64,000 nucleotides of DNA from BP-464 sp963825415 (lineage in GTDB: Bacteria > Actinomycetota > Thermoleophilia > Solirubrobacterales > Solirubrobacteraceae): contig CAWGTD010000013.1 in the NCBI GenBank assembly GCA_963825415.1, positions 186,001 through 250,000 of the forward strand. The letters are read 5' to 3'. Below, piece after piece: positions 56,541-64,000 of the stretch. Positions within the stretch are counted from its first letter, which is position 1; each line of letters begins with the position of its first letter. Under the pieces are notes generated by a model. It did not search any database. It was not told where the DNA came from and saw nothing but the letters and a program-made list of their open reading frames with translations. Both the position numbers and the translations under genes were made by a program.

Positions 56541-57499
56541 CGCCCAAGGGCCGCGGGATGGGCCCGGTACCACTCGACCGTGCGCCGCAGGCCCTCGTCG
56601 AGCCCGACCTGCGGGTGCCAGCCAGTGAGCTCGCGCAGCTTCGTCGAGTCGACCCATTGGCGGTCGATCTCAGCGTGCGGCGTGCCGACGCCGCGCACAT
56701 CGGGCTGCACGTCGAATTTCGCGGCGCGGCAGACGGCCTGCACGACCTCGAGCACGCTGTGCGGCTCGTCACCGCCGGCATTGAACGCCTCGCCGCCGGC
56801 GCCGGGCAGGGCGTCGGCGATCGCCAGGTATGCGGCTGCCGCGTCCTCGACGTAGAGGAAGTCGCGCTGCGGCGTTCCGTCGGAGCGGATCACAGGTGCG
56901 CGCCCGGCCAGCGCCGCGGCCACGGCCTCAGGGATCAGCCGCGACGGGTTCAGGTCGCCGCCCCCGTAGATGTTGGCGAAGCGCGTAACGGCCACGGGCA
57001 GCTCGAACGTGTGCCAGTACGAGCGGGAGATCAGGTCGGTGCAGGCCTTCGAGACGTCGTAGGGGTAGCGCGGGTCGAGCGCATGGCGCTCGGTGTAGGG
57101 CAGCGTGTCGGACGGGCCGTAGGCCTTGTCGGAGGCGGCGACGACGGTCCTCTCCACGCCCTGGGAGCGGCATGCCTCCAGCAGCGTCCAGGTTCCGCGA
57201 ATGTTCGACTCGAAGGTCGACACCGGCGAGCGCGTGGCGGTCCCCACGATCGTCTGTGCAGCGAGGTGAAAGACGGTGTCGACCTCGTACTCGCCGATTG
57301 CGCGGTCGACGACGCCGGGGGCGATCAGATCGCCGTGCACCACCGAGCAGCGCGTTTCGGTCCCCTCGAGCTGGAGCGCCGAGGTGGTGACCTCGTCGCG
57401 CTTGAGCGCCACCACGCGGTCCCCGCGCCCGAGCAGCGCCTTGACCAGCCAGGAGCCGAGCATCCCGTAGGCGCCCGTGACCAGCACCGATCGGCTCAT
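56537..57499 (-). CDS. rfbG: NAD-dependent 4,6-dehydratase/epimerase, RfbG-like
   Basis: 320 residues. SDR Rossmann motif VLVTGAYGMLGSWLVKALLG, FHLAAQTIVGTATRSPVSTF, YPYDVSKACTDLISRSYWHT (catalytic Y-x3-K), ANIYGGGDLNPSRLIPEAV and DGTPQRDFLYVEDAAAAYL. Placed directly after rfbF, it most likely converts CDP-glucose to CDP-4-keto-6-deoxyglucose; GDP-mannose dehydratase-like activity is the alternative. Overlaps the methyltransferase downstream. Confidence 0.87.
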   Translation of the reverse strand: MSRSVLVTGAYGMLGSWLVKALLGRGDRVVALKRDEVTTSALQLEGTETRCSVVHGDLIAPGVVDRAIGEYEVDTVFHLAAQTIVGTATRSPVSTFESNIRGTWTLLEACRSQGVERTVVAASDKAYGPSDTLPYTERHALDPRYPYDVSKACTDLISRSYWHTFELPVAVTRFANIYGGGDLNPSRLIPEAVAAALAGRAPVIRSDGTPQRDFLYVEDAAAAYLAIADALPGAGGEAFNAGGDEPHSVLEVVQAVCRAAKFDVQPDVRGVGTPHAEIDRQWVDSTKLRELTGWHPQVGLDEGLRRTVEWYRAHPAALGR

Positions 57500-57524
57500 C
57501 TCGGCGAGCCTAGCGACGAGCCGC

Positions 57525-58238
57525 TCACGCCCACACCTTCCACGGCGCCTCGCCGGCGGCCCAGAGGTCGTTGAGCAGCACCGCGTCCTTGTACGTGTCC
57601 ATGCAGTCCCAGAAGCCGGTGTGGCGGAACGCCCGTAGCTGGTCGTCGGCGGCGAGGCCTTCCAGCGGCTCGCGCTCGAGCACTGACGACTCGCCGAGGT
57701 AGTCGAACACGCCGGGCTCGAACACGAAGAAGCCGCCATTGATCCAGTGGTCGGAGCGCGGCTTCTCCTGGAAGCCGAGCACGCGGCCCTCGCCGTCCAT
57801 CTCGGTGACCCCGAACTGCAGCTCCGGACGTACGACGGTCATGGTTGCCAGCGCGCCGTGGGCGCTGTGGAACTCGATCACCCGCGGCAGGTCGACGTCG
57901 GCCACGCCGTCGGCGTACGTCGCGCAAAAGCGATGCCCGCCGAGCTCAGAGCGCATCCGGGCGATCCTGCCACCCGTGGGCGTCTCCAGCCCGGTGTCGG
58001 CGCAGCGCACCCGCACCCCATCGGGCCACGACTCGGCCGCCGCGAATTCGTCGATCAGCTCGCCCTTGTAGCCGGTGAGCAGTACGAAATTGTTGAAGCC
58101 TTGGACCGCGTAGAGCTGGATGACGTGCCAGACGATCGGCCGACCGCCGATCTCCACCAGCGGCTTGGGGATCTCCCGTGTGTGCTCCTGCAGGCGCGTG
58201 CCGCGCCCACCGCAGAGGATGACCACAGGCTCGTCCAT
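57525..58238 (-). CDS. rfbF: Glucose-1-phosphate cytidylyltransferase
   Basis: 237 residues. Makes CDP-glucose from CTP and glucose-1-phosphate. Nucleotidyltransferase start VVILCGGRGTRLQEHTREIP with KPLVEIGGRPIVWHV, then GFNNFVLLTGYKGELIDEFA, ATYADGVADVDL and INGGFFVFEPGVFDYL, all matching RfbF. Together with RfbG it opens the path to 6-deoxy- and 3,6-dideoxyhexoses; no RfbH is visible within the window. Confidence 0.95.
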   Translation of the reverse strand: MDEPVVILCGGRGTRLQEHTREIPKPLVEIGGRPIVWHVIQLYAVQGFNNFVLLTGYKGELIDEFAAAESWPDGVRVRCADTGLETPTGGRIARMRSELGGHRFCATYADGVADVDLPRVIEFHSAHGALATMTVVRPELQFGVTEMDGEGRVLGFQEKPRSDHWINGGFFVFEPGVFDYLGESSVLEREPLEGLAADDQLRAFRHTGFWDCMDTYKDAVLLNDLWAAGEAPWKVWA

Positions 58239-58250
58239 CGGCCGCCGACC

Positions 58251-59063
58251 CTAACGCTCCGCCGGGCGGGCCAGCAGCGCCGAGTTGGGCAGGCCGTTCT
58301 GGCGCGTCAGCAGCCATACAGCCAGCCGCCTCGCCAGCCTCCGCGGCGTCGCCCGAGGCCGGGGATGCCCCGGCCCGAACGGGATGCAGTACAGCGGGCT
58401 GCTCGTGACGACCTCAAAGCCCGCGGCCTCGAGCATCCGCCGGTGCCCGGCGCGATTCGGGGTCCACCAGTGGCAGAGGTCGCTGAGGCCGTCGAGCTCG
58501 GCCACGGGCCGCCGCCGGATCGCACCCAGCTCCAAGCGCGGCAGTATCTCCTCGGCCGAAATGAAGTGCCCTCCGCACACTGAACGGATCGCCTCGAGCG
58601 CCCGCAGCGGGTCACGGAGGTGCAGCAGAAGCGAGCCACACACAACGACGTCGAACGTCCCGACGCGCTCAGGCGACAGGTCGTAGACGTTGCACTCCAG
58701 CCGCTGGGCGGACGAGCCGAGCAGCTCCGCCGCGATCCGGAACCCGGCGCCCTTCTCCGGGCCCACTACCGCTTCGAGCACGCTGCCGGCCCGGCTGCGC
58801 AGATCCACCGGAAAGTCCCATTCCGAATGGTCGGATAGGTCGGTGGCGACGACCTCGGCGGCGCCGAGGCCCTCGAGCTCGAACGCGAGGTGCCCGTCGT
58901 AGGTCCCGACGTCGAGGCAGCGCTTGCCGCGGACGTCCGGCCACGGCAAACGACCGAGCACCGGCCGGAGGTCGAACCATCCCGGCGTGATCACTCCCGG
59001 CGCCAGCTCCATTGTGTGGTACCAGAGCGGGTTGGCCGCTACGGCGGCGCTGGCGTCCATCAC
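58251..59063 (-). CDS. SAM-dependent methyltransferase, CmoB/DUF1698-like
   Basis: 270 residues. ANPLWYHTMELAPGVITPGW, motif I CLDVGTYDGHLAFELEGLGA, VVATDLSDHSEWDFPVD and VVCGSLLLHLRDPLRALEAI. Clear paralogue of the genes at 28724 and 33139. Here it sits between rfbF and a divergent acyltransferase, so the glycan or its precursor is a likely substrate. Start at 59063 or one codon later. Confidence 0.85.
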   Translation of the reverse strand: MMDASAAVAANPLWYHTMELAPGVITPGWFDLRPVLGRLPWPDVRGKRCLDVGTYDGHLAFELEGLGAAEVVATDLSDHSEWDFPVDLRSRAGSVLEAVVGPEKGAGFRIAAELLGSSAQRLECNVYDLSPERVGTFDVVVCGSLLLHLRDPLRALEAIRSVCGGHFISAEEILPRLELGAIRRRPVAELDGLSDLCHWWTPNRAGHRRMLEAAGFEVVTSSPLYCIPFGPGHPRPRATPRRLARRLAVWLLTRQNGLPNSALLARPAER

Positions 59064-59105
59064 GCTGCGAGCCTACCGTCGCCAGTTCGATGCAAGAATG
59101 CGCGC

Positions 59106-59735
59106 GTGCCCGGCCGACTTCACAGAGCACGGGTCTACGGAGAGAAGTGGACTCACTTCAACCAGAACAGCCTGCCGTGGCGCCGCCTGATGATCCATCG
59201 CGAGATGATGGCTCGCGAGGCCTTCGTCCGCTGGCCGGTCGAGGGCAATCTCCTCAAGGCGTTTAGGAAGGGCTGGATCGAACTAGGGCCGCACGTCCAC
59301 TTCGAGCCGCACGTCTGGATCGATGTTCTCGGCGGTCGGCTGCGGATTGGCGAGTACACCAAGCTCACGCTCGGGGTCATGATCGTTGCCAACAACCGCG
59401 TCGAGATCGGCAAGCACTGTGGGATAGGTGCCGGCAGCTTCATCTCCGACGCCGACCACCGCTTCGACGATCCGGTGCGCCCGTGGCTTTGGCAGGGACT
59501 CCAGACCAAAGGGCCGACCATCATCGGCGACTACGTGTGGTGCGGGGTAAACGTGGTGATCCCGGGCGGAGGAATCACGATCGGAGAGCGCTGCGTGATC
59601 GCCGCCAACAGCGTGGTCACGCGCGACCTCCCAGCGCACACCATCTGCGCCGGCGCGCCGGCGAGGCCGATCAAGGAAATCGACTACAGGGAAGACCCGC
59701 TTCCGGAGCTCGACCTCGGGGGACGGTGGCGGTGA
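59106..59735 (+). CDS. Hexapeptide-repeat sugar acyltransferase
   Basis: 209 residues, GTG start. Left-handed beta-helix: VHFEPHVWIDVLGGRLRIGE, LTLGVMIVANNRVEIGKHCG, SFISDADHRFDDP (catalytic His), TIIGDYVWCGVNVVIPGGGI and CVIAANSVVTRDLPAHTICA, ending APARPIKEI. WbbJ/WcaF-type O-acetyltransferase on a glycan sugar. Codons here are less GC-biased than in the housekeeping half, hinting at transfer. Overlaps the next gene (GTGA). Confidence 0.9.
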   Translation: MPGRLHRARVYGEKWTHFNQNSLPWRRLMIHREMMAREAFVRWPVEGNLLKAFRKGWIELGPHVHFEPHVWIDVLGGRLRIGEYTKLTLGVMIVANNRVEIGKHCGIGAGSFISDADHRFDDPVRPWLWQGLQTKGPTIIGDYVWCGVNVVIPGGGITIGERCVIAANSVVTRDLPAHTICAGAPARPIKEIDYREDPLPELDLGGRWR

Positions 59736-60520
59736 AGTTCGATCGACTGCGCCGCGCGCGCACACACACGGCCTCCTCGAGCGAACCCTTGCCTCCCATC
59801 AAGCCGCCGCCGCTCGATGCCGGGCTGCTCGAACGAGCGGATCCGGCGGATCGCGCGATCATCGAGCAGTGCCTTCCCGTGAGCATGACAAGTGTTCAAC
59901 GGCTTCAAGCTCTGATCGACGCGGTCCGCTACGTCGTCGCGCGAGACATCCCGGGCTCATTCGCCGAGTGCGGCGTCTGGCGGGGCGGATCGGTGCTAGC
60001 GATGATCCTCACGCTCCAGGATCTAGGCACGGTCGATCGCCACGTCTGGCTATACGACACGTTCGAGGGCATGACCGAGCCCACGGAACAGGATGTCTCT
60101 CCTTACAACGCGCCGGCGCTGGAAACCTGGCAGCGGGCGCGCGATACCGGAGAACAGGCCTGGGGTGGGCTATTTGAACCCGAACAGGTTGGCGAGGCGG
60201 CCGTCCGCGACAGACTGCTTGCCACCGGCTACCCGAGCGAACTGATCCACCTCATCAAGGGCGGCGTGGAGGACACCATCCCGTCCCAGACGCCGGACGG
60301 ACTGGCGCTGCTGCGACTCGATACCGATTGGTACGAGTCCACGAAACACGAACTGGTGCACCTCTACCCGCTGCTCGCCCCGGGCGCCGTGCTGATCATC
60401 GACGACTTCGGCCACTGGGACGGCGCGCGGCGCGCGGTGGAGGAGTACTTCGACTCACATCCCCCAACGCCGCTGCTGCAGCGCACCGACTACAGCGGCC
60501 GCATGGCCATCAAGGCCTGA
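59732..60520 (+). CDS. TylF/MycF-family sugar O-methyltransferase
   Basis: 262 residues, GTG start. SMTSVQRLQALIDAVRYVVA, GSFAECGVWRGGSVLAMILT, VWLYDTFEGMTEPTEQDVSP, GGVEDTIPSQ, LALLRLDTDWYESTKHELVH and VLIIDDFGHWDGARRAVEEY (metal-binding D-D-x-G). TylF and MycF methylate sugar hydroxyls on macrolides; here a deoxysugar of the glycan is likely. Its last 31 bases overlap the convergent GT8 gene. Confidence 0.92.
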   Translation: MKFDRLRRARTHTASSSEPLPPIKPPPLDAGLLERADPADRAIIEQCLPVSMTSVQRLQALIDAVRYVVARDIPGSFAECGVWRGGSVLAMILTLQDLGTVDRHVWLYDTFEGMTEPTEQDVSPYNAPALETWQRARDTGEQAWGGLFEPEQVGEAAVRDRLLATGYPSELIHLIKGGVEDTIPSQTPDGLALLRLDTDWYESTKHELVHLYPLLAPGAVLIIDDFGHWDGARRAVEEYFDSHPPTPLLQRTDYSGRMAIKA

Positions 60521-61377
60521 CGCAGCCGCGCCACGACACGCCTGCGTGGCAGCCCCTCGATCCGGGTCCTCGGCCACGGCGTGGCCTCGCGATGGCGCAG
60601 GTAGAGCTCGCGATGTGGATGCTCGAAGTCGTGATGCCACGGCTTGTTCGCGCCAGGCCCCTCGTAATGACGGATCCCCGGGCTCCGTAACACCTGTTCG
60701 ACGAGCTCCTCTGAGAAGGTCTCCGCGCCCTCCGGGTAGGCGAATAGCGCGTTCATCGCGTTCCAGCGCGGGCTCAGCGAAACGCGGCGCTCGCCGAGGG
60801 CAAGGTTGAGCGCGTCCTGGTCGGGCCAGAGCAGCCGCGCGGCTTCGCCGCGGCCCACGTCGACCAGCGCGCGGGTGCGGCCGTCGGCGCGCATCGCCTC
60901 GATGTTCAACAGCAGGACCCCGCTGTTGAAGTAGCGGGCGAGGCCAAGGTCGGCCGCCCGGTCTCCAAGCCAGGGCAGCGGAATGTTGTCGACTGCCGCC
61001 AGATAGGCATTGCCGAGGTCCGTGGCGAACAGCTCCGTGAGCGGCGCTGCGACGATGGTGTCGACGTCGAGATAGAGCGCGCGGTCGGAGTCGACCAGCT
61101 CCGGAAGGAAGATCCGGTACCACATGGCGGCGGTGAAGTAGTCGCGCACCGGTAGGCCCGCGACGCGTTCGGGGGCGATCTCGTGGAAGACGATCGAACC
61201 ACCCGCGGCGGCAACCATCTCGTCCAGGCGGTGGGCGGGCCTACGCCCCAGGTCCCGGCCGTGGAGGAAATGGATGACGACGTCCTCCCCGTCTCGGTTG
61301 GTCAGGACCGAGTGCAGCATCGCTGCGCTGTGCGGGACGTAATCACCCGCGACGGCACACGACACGTGCAACGTCAT
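60490..61377 (-). CDS. Glycosyltransferase, GT8 family
   Basis: 295 residues. HVSCAVAGDYVPHSAAMLHS, VVIHFLHGRDLG, MWYRIFLPELVDSDRALYLD with the metal motif D-V-D, AAVDNIPLPWLG, YFNSGVLLLNIEAMRADG and WPDQDALNLALGERRVSL. Retaining galactosyl-/glucosyltransferase type as in LPS synthesis (LgtC/RfaJ-like). Its start overlaps the sugar methyltransferase stop (ATGA). Confidence 0.93.
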   Translation of the reverse strand: MTLHVSCAVAGDYVPHSAAMLHSVLTNRDGEDVVIHFLHGRDLGRRPAHRLDEMVAAAGGSIVFHEIAPERVAGLPVRDYFTAAMWYRIFLPELVDSDRALYLDVDTIVAAPLTELFATDLGNAYLAAVDNIPLPWLGDRAADLGLARYFNSGVLLLNIEAMRADGRTRALVDVGRGEAARLLWPDQDALNLALGERRVSLSPRWNAMNALFAYPEGAETFSEELVEQVLRSPGIRHYEGPGANKPWHHDFEHPHRELYLRHREATPWPRTRIEGLPRRRVVARLRQALMAMRPL

Positions 61378-62390
61378 CGCCGCTCGAACACGCAGAAGCA
61401 GTCGTGCAGGTGCACCAGCTCCGCGACGGCCGGGTCGTCAATGACCGGTTCGGTGTGCACCAGGTCGAAGCCGGCCGCCGCGAGCACCGGTGCAAAGTCC
61501 TGGCGTGAGCCGTCGGGTTCGAGGCTGACCAGGCGGTTGGCGTCGTTGGGGACGACGACGAGCACCTTTACCTCGAGGCGCGCCAGGAGCTGTGCCCACC
61601 ACTGGATCGCCGCCAGCGGCATCTCCGGAAACGAGTGGACGTTGAGCGCGAGGTCGAACGCGCCCGGGCGCAGCTGCGCGCCGATCTCGTGCAGCGGCAC
61701 TACCCGCGCCGGCGGCGACGCATTGCGAAATCGCAGGTAGTACTCGGCAAGGAACGTCGACTCCGGCACCGCGTCGACACAGCAGAAGTCGACAAGGTTC
61801 GGAAAGCCCTGCGCCATTCGGTGGGCAAGGCGCCCATAGCCAGCGCCGACGTCGAGCACGGAGAACCGCTCGCGGCTCGACAGCCCGAACCGGCGGTCCA
61901 GGAAACCGAGTTCGTTGACCGACTCGAGCAGGTCGCGGCTGACCGGCCGGTGACCAGGAAACGAGAAGGTCCAGCAGCCGAAGGCACCGTCCTCCTCGAG
62001 CCGGCCCAACAGGCCGGCGCGGTCGGCCTGCGCGACGTGCCGAAGCAGCACGAAGTACTTGAGCGCGGTGATGCGAGGCAGTTCGCGGTAGTGCCAGGTG
62101 ATGAGCGTCTCGCCCCGGAAGTAGCGCAGGTCCAGGAACGACTCGACGTGCTCGCGCGCCCAGCGCGATCCCGCTGTGACCGGGAGGTTCAACCGCTCGT
62201 ACGCGTCGCGCAGCTCCACGAGCCGCGGGTTGTCGCCATGCAGCTGGATGTCCGCGTCGGCGGGAAGGGGCGCGGTCTCGTCGTGAAGCGTCGTCAGGTA
62301 ACGGCGGTCCTCGTCAGTGAGCGTCACGAGCTCGGGAAACGGGAACGGATCGGCGTCCGCTCCGAGCAGGCGGCGCAGCAGCCGTTTCAC
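61374..62390 (-). CDS. Putative sugar O-methyltransferase
   Basis: 338 residues. N-terminal helical part with SRWAREHVESFLDLRYFRGE and ITALKYFVLLRHVAQ, then motif I FSVLDVGAGYGRLAHRMAQG and LALNVHSFPEMPLAAIQWWA, VVVPNDANRLVSLEP. This arrangement matches a family annotated as putative sugar O-methyltransferases in surface-polysaccharide loci. ATGA overlaps on both sides. Confidence 0.85.
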   Translation of the reverse strand: MKRLLRRLLGADADPFPFPELVTLTDEDRRYLTTLHDETAPLPADADIQLHGDNPRLVELRDAYERLNLPVTAGSRWAREHVESFLDLRYFRGETLITWHYRELPRITALKYFVLLRHVAQADRAGLLGRLEEDGAFGCWTFSFPGHRPVSRDLLESVNELGFLDRRFGLSSRERFSVLDVGAGYGRLAHRMAQGFPNLVDFCCVDAVPESTFLAEYYLRFRNASPPARVVPLHEIGAQLRPGAFDLALNVHSFPEMPLAAIQWWAQLLARLEVKVLVVVPNDANRLVSLEPDGSRQDFAPVLAAAGFDLVHTEPVIDDPAVAELVHLHDCFCVFERR

Positions 62391-63175
62391 GCGATACCCG
62401 CCGCGTCGTGCTTGGTCACACCAGGCAGCGCCGGCTCATACCGGCGCCAAGCGTTGTCGAGCACGTCGCCGGTGCCGGGCAGCATGCAGAACGTGTCGAA
62501 GAGCTCCTCGGCCGTCTCGTAGCCGTGCGCCTCGACCCGAGCACGCGCCGCGGCGCGGTCGCCAGGACTCAGGTGGAAGTGCTCGTAGACCATCAGGCGC
62601 GGCCGATGGCGATCGAGGTCGATGCTCCGCAGGATCTCCGCGTCGTAGCCCTCCGCGTCGATCAGCAGCAGGTCGATGCTCGCGAGCCCGTGACGCTCGA
62701 GCAGCGTGTCGAACGTCAGGGCCTCGACCTCGATCGTCGTGATGCGCTGCTCGATGTCGGGCATCTCATCGGCGTGGCTGACCACGACGTCGCGGAGGAA
62801 CGACCCAATGCCGTCGTACCAGTCCGGCAGCTCGGCGAGCTCCTCGCCGCTGACCTCCTCAAGATGGAAGAACGGCAGCAGCCCGTTGCGGTCGGCGACG
62901 GCGGCGTTGACTGGCGTCACTCCCTCGACCCCGTCGTAGTTGGCCGTGAGGCGCTCGAAGACGTACGGCACTGGCTCGACCATCAGGCCGGTCCACGACT
63001 GCGTGGCGACGTAGTCGCGCAGGTGGTCATGCTTGCGGCCGTCGTTGGCGCCGATCTCGACGAAGGTGGCCGCGTTGTGGCTCTCTGCGAAGGCGGCGAG
63101 GAGCCTGGCCCCGAGCATCCGCCGCCAACGGCGACGGTGACGCCAGCCCGAGATCGCCTCCAAGATTGGCCTCAC
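62387..63175 (-). CDS. FkbM-family methyltransferase
   Basis: 262 residues, GTG start. AATFVEIGANDGRKHDHLRD as motif I, WTGLMVEPVPYVFERLTANY, VTPVNAAVADRNGLLPFFHL, and LLLIDAEGYDAEILRSIDL, the standard FkbM signature. Such enzymes O-methylate sugars or polyketides; in glycan loci they cap or decorate the chain. GTGA overlap with the gene upstream. Confidence 0.9.
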   Translation of the reverse strand: MRPILEAISGWRHRRRWRRMLGARLLAAFAESHNAATFVEIGANDGRKHDHLRDYVATQSWTGLMVEPVPYVFERLTANYDGVEGVTPVNAAVADRNGLLPFFHLEEVSGEELAELPDWYDGIGSFLRDVVVSHADEMPDIEQRITTIEVEALTFDTLLERHGLASIDLLLIDAEGYDAEILRSIDLDRHRPRLMVYEHFHLSPGDRAAARARVEAHGYETAEELFDTFCMLPGTGDVLDNAWRRYEPALPGVTKHDAAGIA

Positions 63176-63882
63176 GACTTCTCCGCCACCACAGCGAACA
63201 CCATGGCGTTCAGGTCGCGAACCGCGCGCGGCTCGACCCGCTCGGCGACCCGAATCGCGGTCTGCAGGACGAGCGCGAACGGCGAGCGCAGCGCACGCGG
63301 CAGTCGCCAGTACCACGCGTCCTGAATTAGCTGCAAGCCGGTAGCGGTCAGTCCCATGATCCCCTCGAAGCGCACCACGTCCAGGCCGGCCTCGCCGACC
63401 ACCCGTCGCAGGCCCGCGCATGTCCAGCGCCAGTAGTCATCGGGGTCAGGGTGGTAGACCATCATGCCGTGGGTCGAGAGCAACAACCGGCCCCCAGGAC
63501 GCAGCATGCGGGCGCATTCGCGCAGGTAGAGCTCCGGGTCGGTGACGTGCTCGAGCACCTGCGTCGACAGCACGGCGTCGACCGTGCCGTCCGCCACGGG
63601 CACCGTGCCGTCCGGCGCGAGTTCCAGCGTCGCGTGCTGGTTGCCGCGAAGATCCGCGGCGATGTACTCGATGTCGGATGCGAAGAAGCGGCGGTAGGGC
63701 GTGTCGGCACAGCCATAGTCGAGCACGCGCGCTCCGGGTGCAACGCGCAGCTCCGCCGCCAACGCCTCCAGGCGCCGCGGCAGCTCCCCGACTATGTACG
63801 ACAGCCGGTGCCACGGGGCGGCGCGACGGAGGTCGTGCGGGCGCTCCGCGTGGAAGCGAGTGATGTCGGGGGCTGACGTCAA
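63172..63882 (-). CDS. Class I SAM-dependent methyltransferase
   Basis: 236 residues. Motif I ARVLDYGCADTPYRRFFASD, EYIAADLRGNQHATLELAPD, VDAVLSTQVLEHVTDPELYL and MLRPGGRLLLSTHGMMVYHP, then DDYWRWTCAGLRRVV. Small-molecule methyltransferase, substrate unknown; seventh methyltransferase of the glycan region. Starts 43 bases after the partial gene upstream. Confidence 0.88.
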   Translation of the reverse strand: MTSAPDITRFHAERPHDLRRAAPWHRLSYIVGELPRRLEALAAELRVAPGARVLDYGCADTPYRRFFASDIEYIAADLRGNQHATLELAPDGTVPVADGTVDAVLSTQVLEHVTDPELYLRECARMLRPGGRLLLSTHGMMVYHPDPDDYWRWTCAGLRRVVGEAGLDVVRFEGIMGLTATGLQLIQDAWYWRLPRALRSPFALVLQTAIRVAERVEPRAVRDLNAMVFAVVAEKS

Positions 63883-63925
63883 GGAGGCGGATCGTAGGAT
63901 GCGCGCCGCCTAGACATCGCTTGAC

Positions 63926-64000
63926 TCAGTCCAGCTCGTAGCCGTACGCGGAAGCTACGGAGTGGACCGTGGGGTCGTGCAGGAGCGCGCGGAGGTCGTC
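63926..64000 (-). CDS. 3' end of a further glycan-locus gene (cut by window edge)
   Basis: Only the last 24 residues are present: DDLRALLHDPTVHSVASAYG YELD region followed by TGA at 63926-63928. Too short to identify. Same strand as the methyltransferase genes downstream, so probably the same transcript. Confidence 0.55.
   Translation of the reverse strand, partial: DDLRALLHDPTVHSVASAYGYELD

Noticed and set aside
59097..63900. Genomic island with defined ends
   Set aside because: Codon use is somewhat less GC-biased in part of the glycan region, but no integrase, tRNA or direct repeats mark borders inside the window.

Overview
The window is very GC-rich and densely packed, with most neighbouring genes joined by ATGA, GTGA or TGATG stop/start overlaps. 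F420-type oxidoreductases (LLM and Ddn families), a Rv1264-like class III cyclase, a YrbE/MlaE permease pair, LigD and a PyrR-led pyr operon point to an actinobacterium. The gene mix resembles the class Thermoleophilia (Solirubrobacterales), but that placement is inference. No phage, CRISPR array or insertion sequence is visible. No stretch above 300 bases lacks a gene or RNA element; the longest (18744-19014) holds a SAM-I riboswitch.

Layout. 1-5640: pyrimidine operon on the minus strand, pyrR-pyrB-pyrC-carA-carB (carB cut by the window edge), preceded by a PyrR-binding RNA loop. 5691-9807: two VOC-fold genes, an unknown gene and two YrbE/MlaE permeases, divergent from a GntR regulator. 9804-14113: RNase Z, MscL with a zinc ribbon, a Ddn-like oxidoreductase, tRNA-Arg, a PD-(D/E)XK protein, ArfB, a VOC protein and an RsbW-like kinase. 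14117-17181: LigD and a hexapeptide acyltransferase. 17209-18892: a SAM-I riboswitch with intrinsic terminator controlling a threonine-synthase-like enzyme and a MoaD-like sulfur carrier ending in GG. 19015-27776: CorA, a lipid kinase, a GNAT protein, RelA/SpoT, RecJ and an LLM oxidoreductase. 27773-35978: sulfotransferase, methyltransferases, a fused SecDF, a zinc-ribbon/PAS protein and ruvCAB. 36029-38615: three tandem collagen-like secreted proteins. 38640-51393: cyclase, SnoaL-like protein, YebC, DHFR-like reductase, phosphohexomutase, phosphatase, MBL hydrolase, glycosyltransferases, an anti-sigma-like pair, and proline-to-glutamate catabolism (PRODH + P5C dehydrogenase). 51502-64000: a surface-glycan locus with a priming sugar transferase, three glycosyltransferases, RfbF/RfbG, an acyltransferase and about seven methyltransferases. 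It runs off the right edge.

The most notable unit is the SAM-riboswitch operon. A fold-type-II PLP enzyme of the threonine synthase family paired with a sulfur-carrier protein and controlled by SAM suggests a route into sulfur amino acids (homocysteine) rather than, or besides, threonine.

Sequence quality: between 1 and about 50.2 kb at least 25 single-base indels, nearly all insertions in G/C runs, break genes that are conserved and in some cases essential (carA, carB, recJ, secDF, ligD). No break was recognised between 51.4 and 64 kb. They look like consensus errors, so broken genes are annotated here as one gene each with the break position given.
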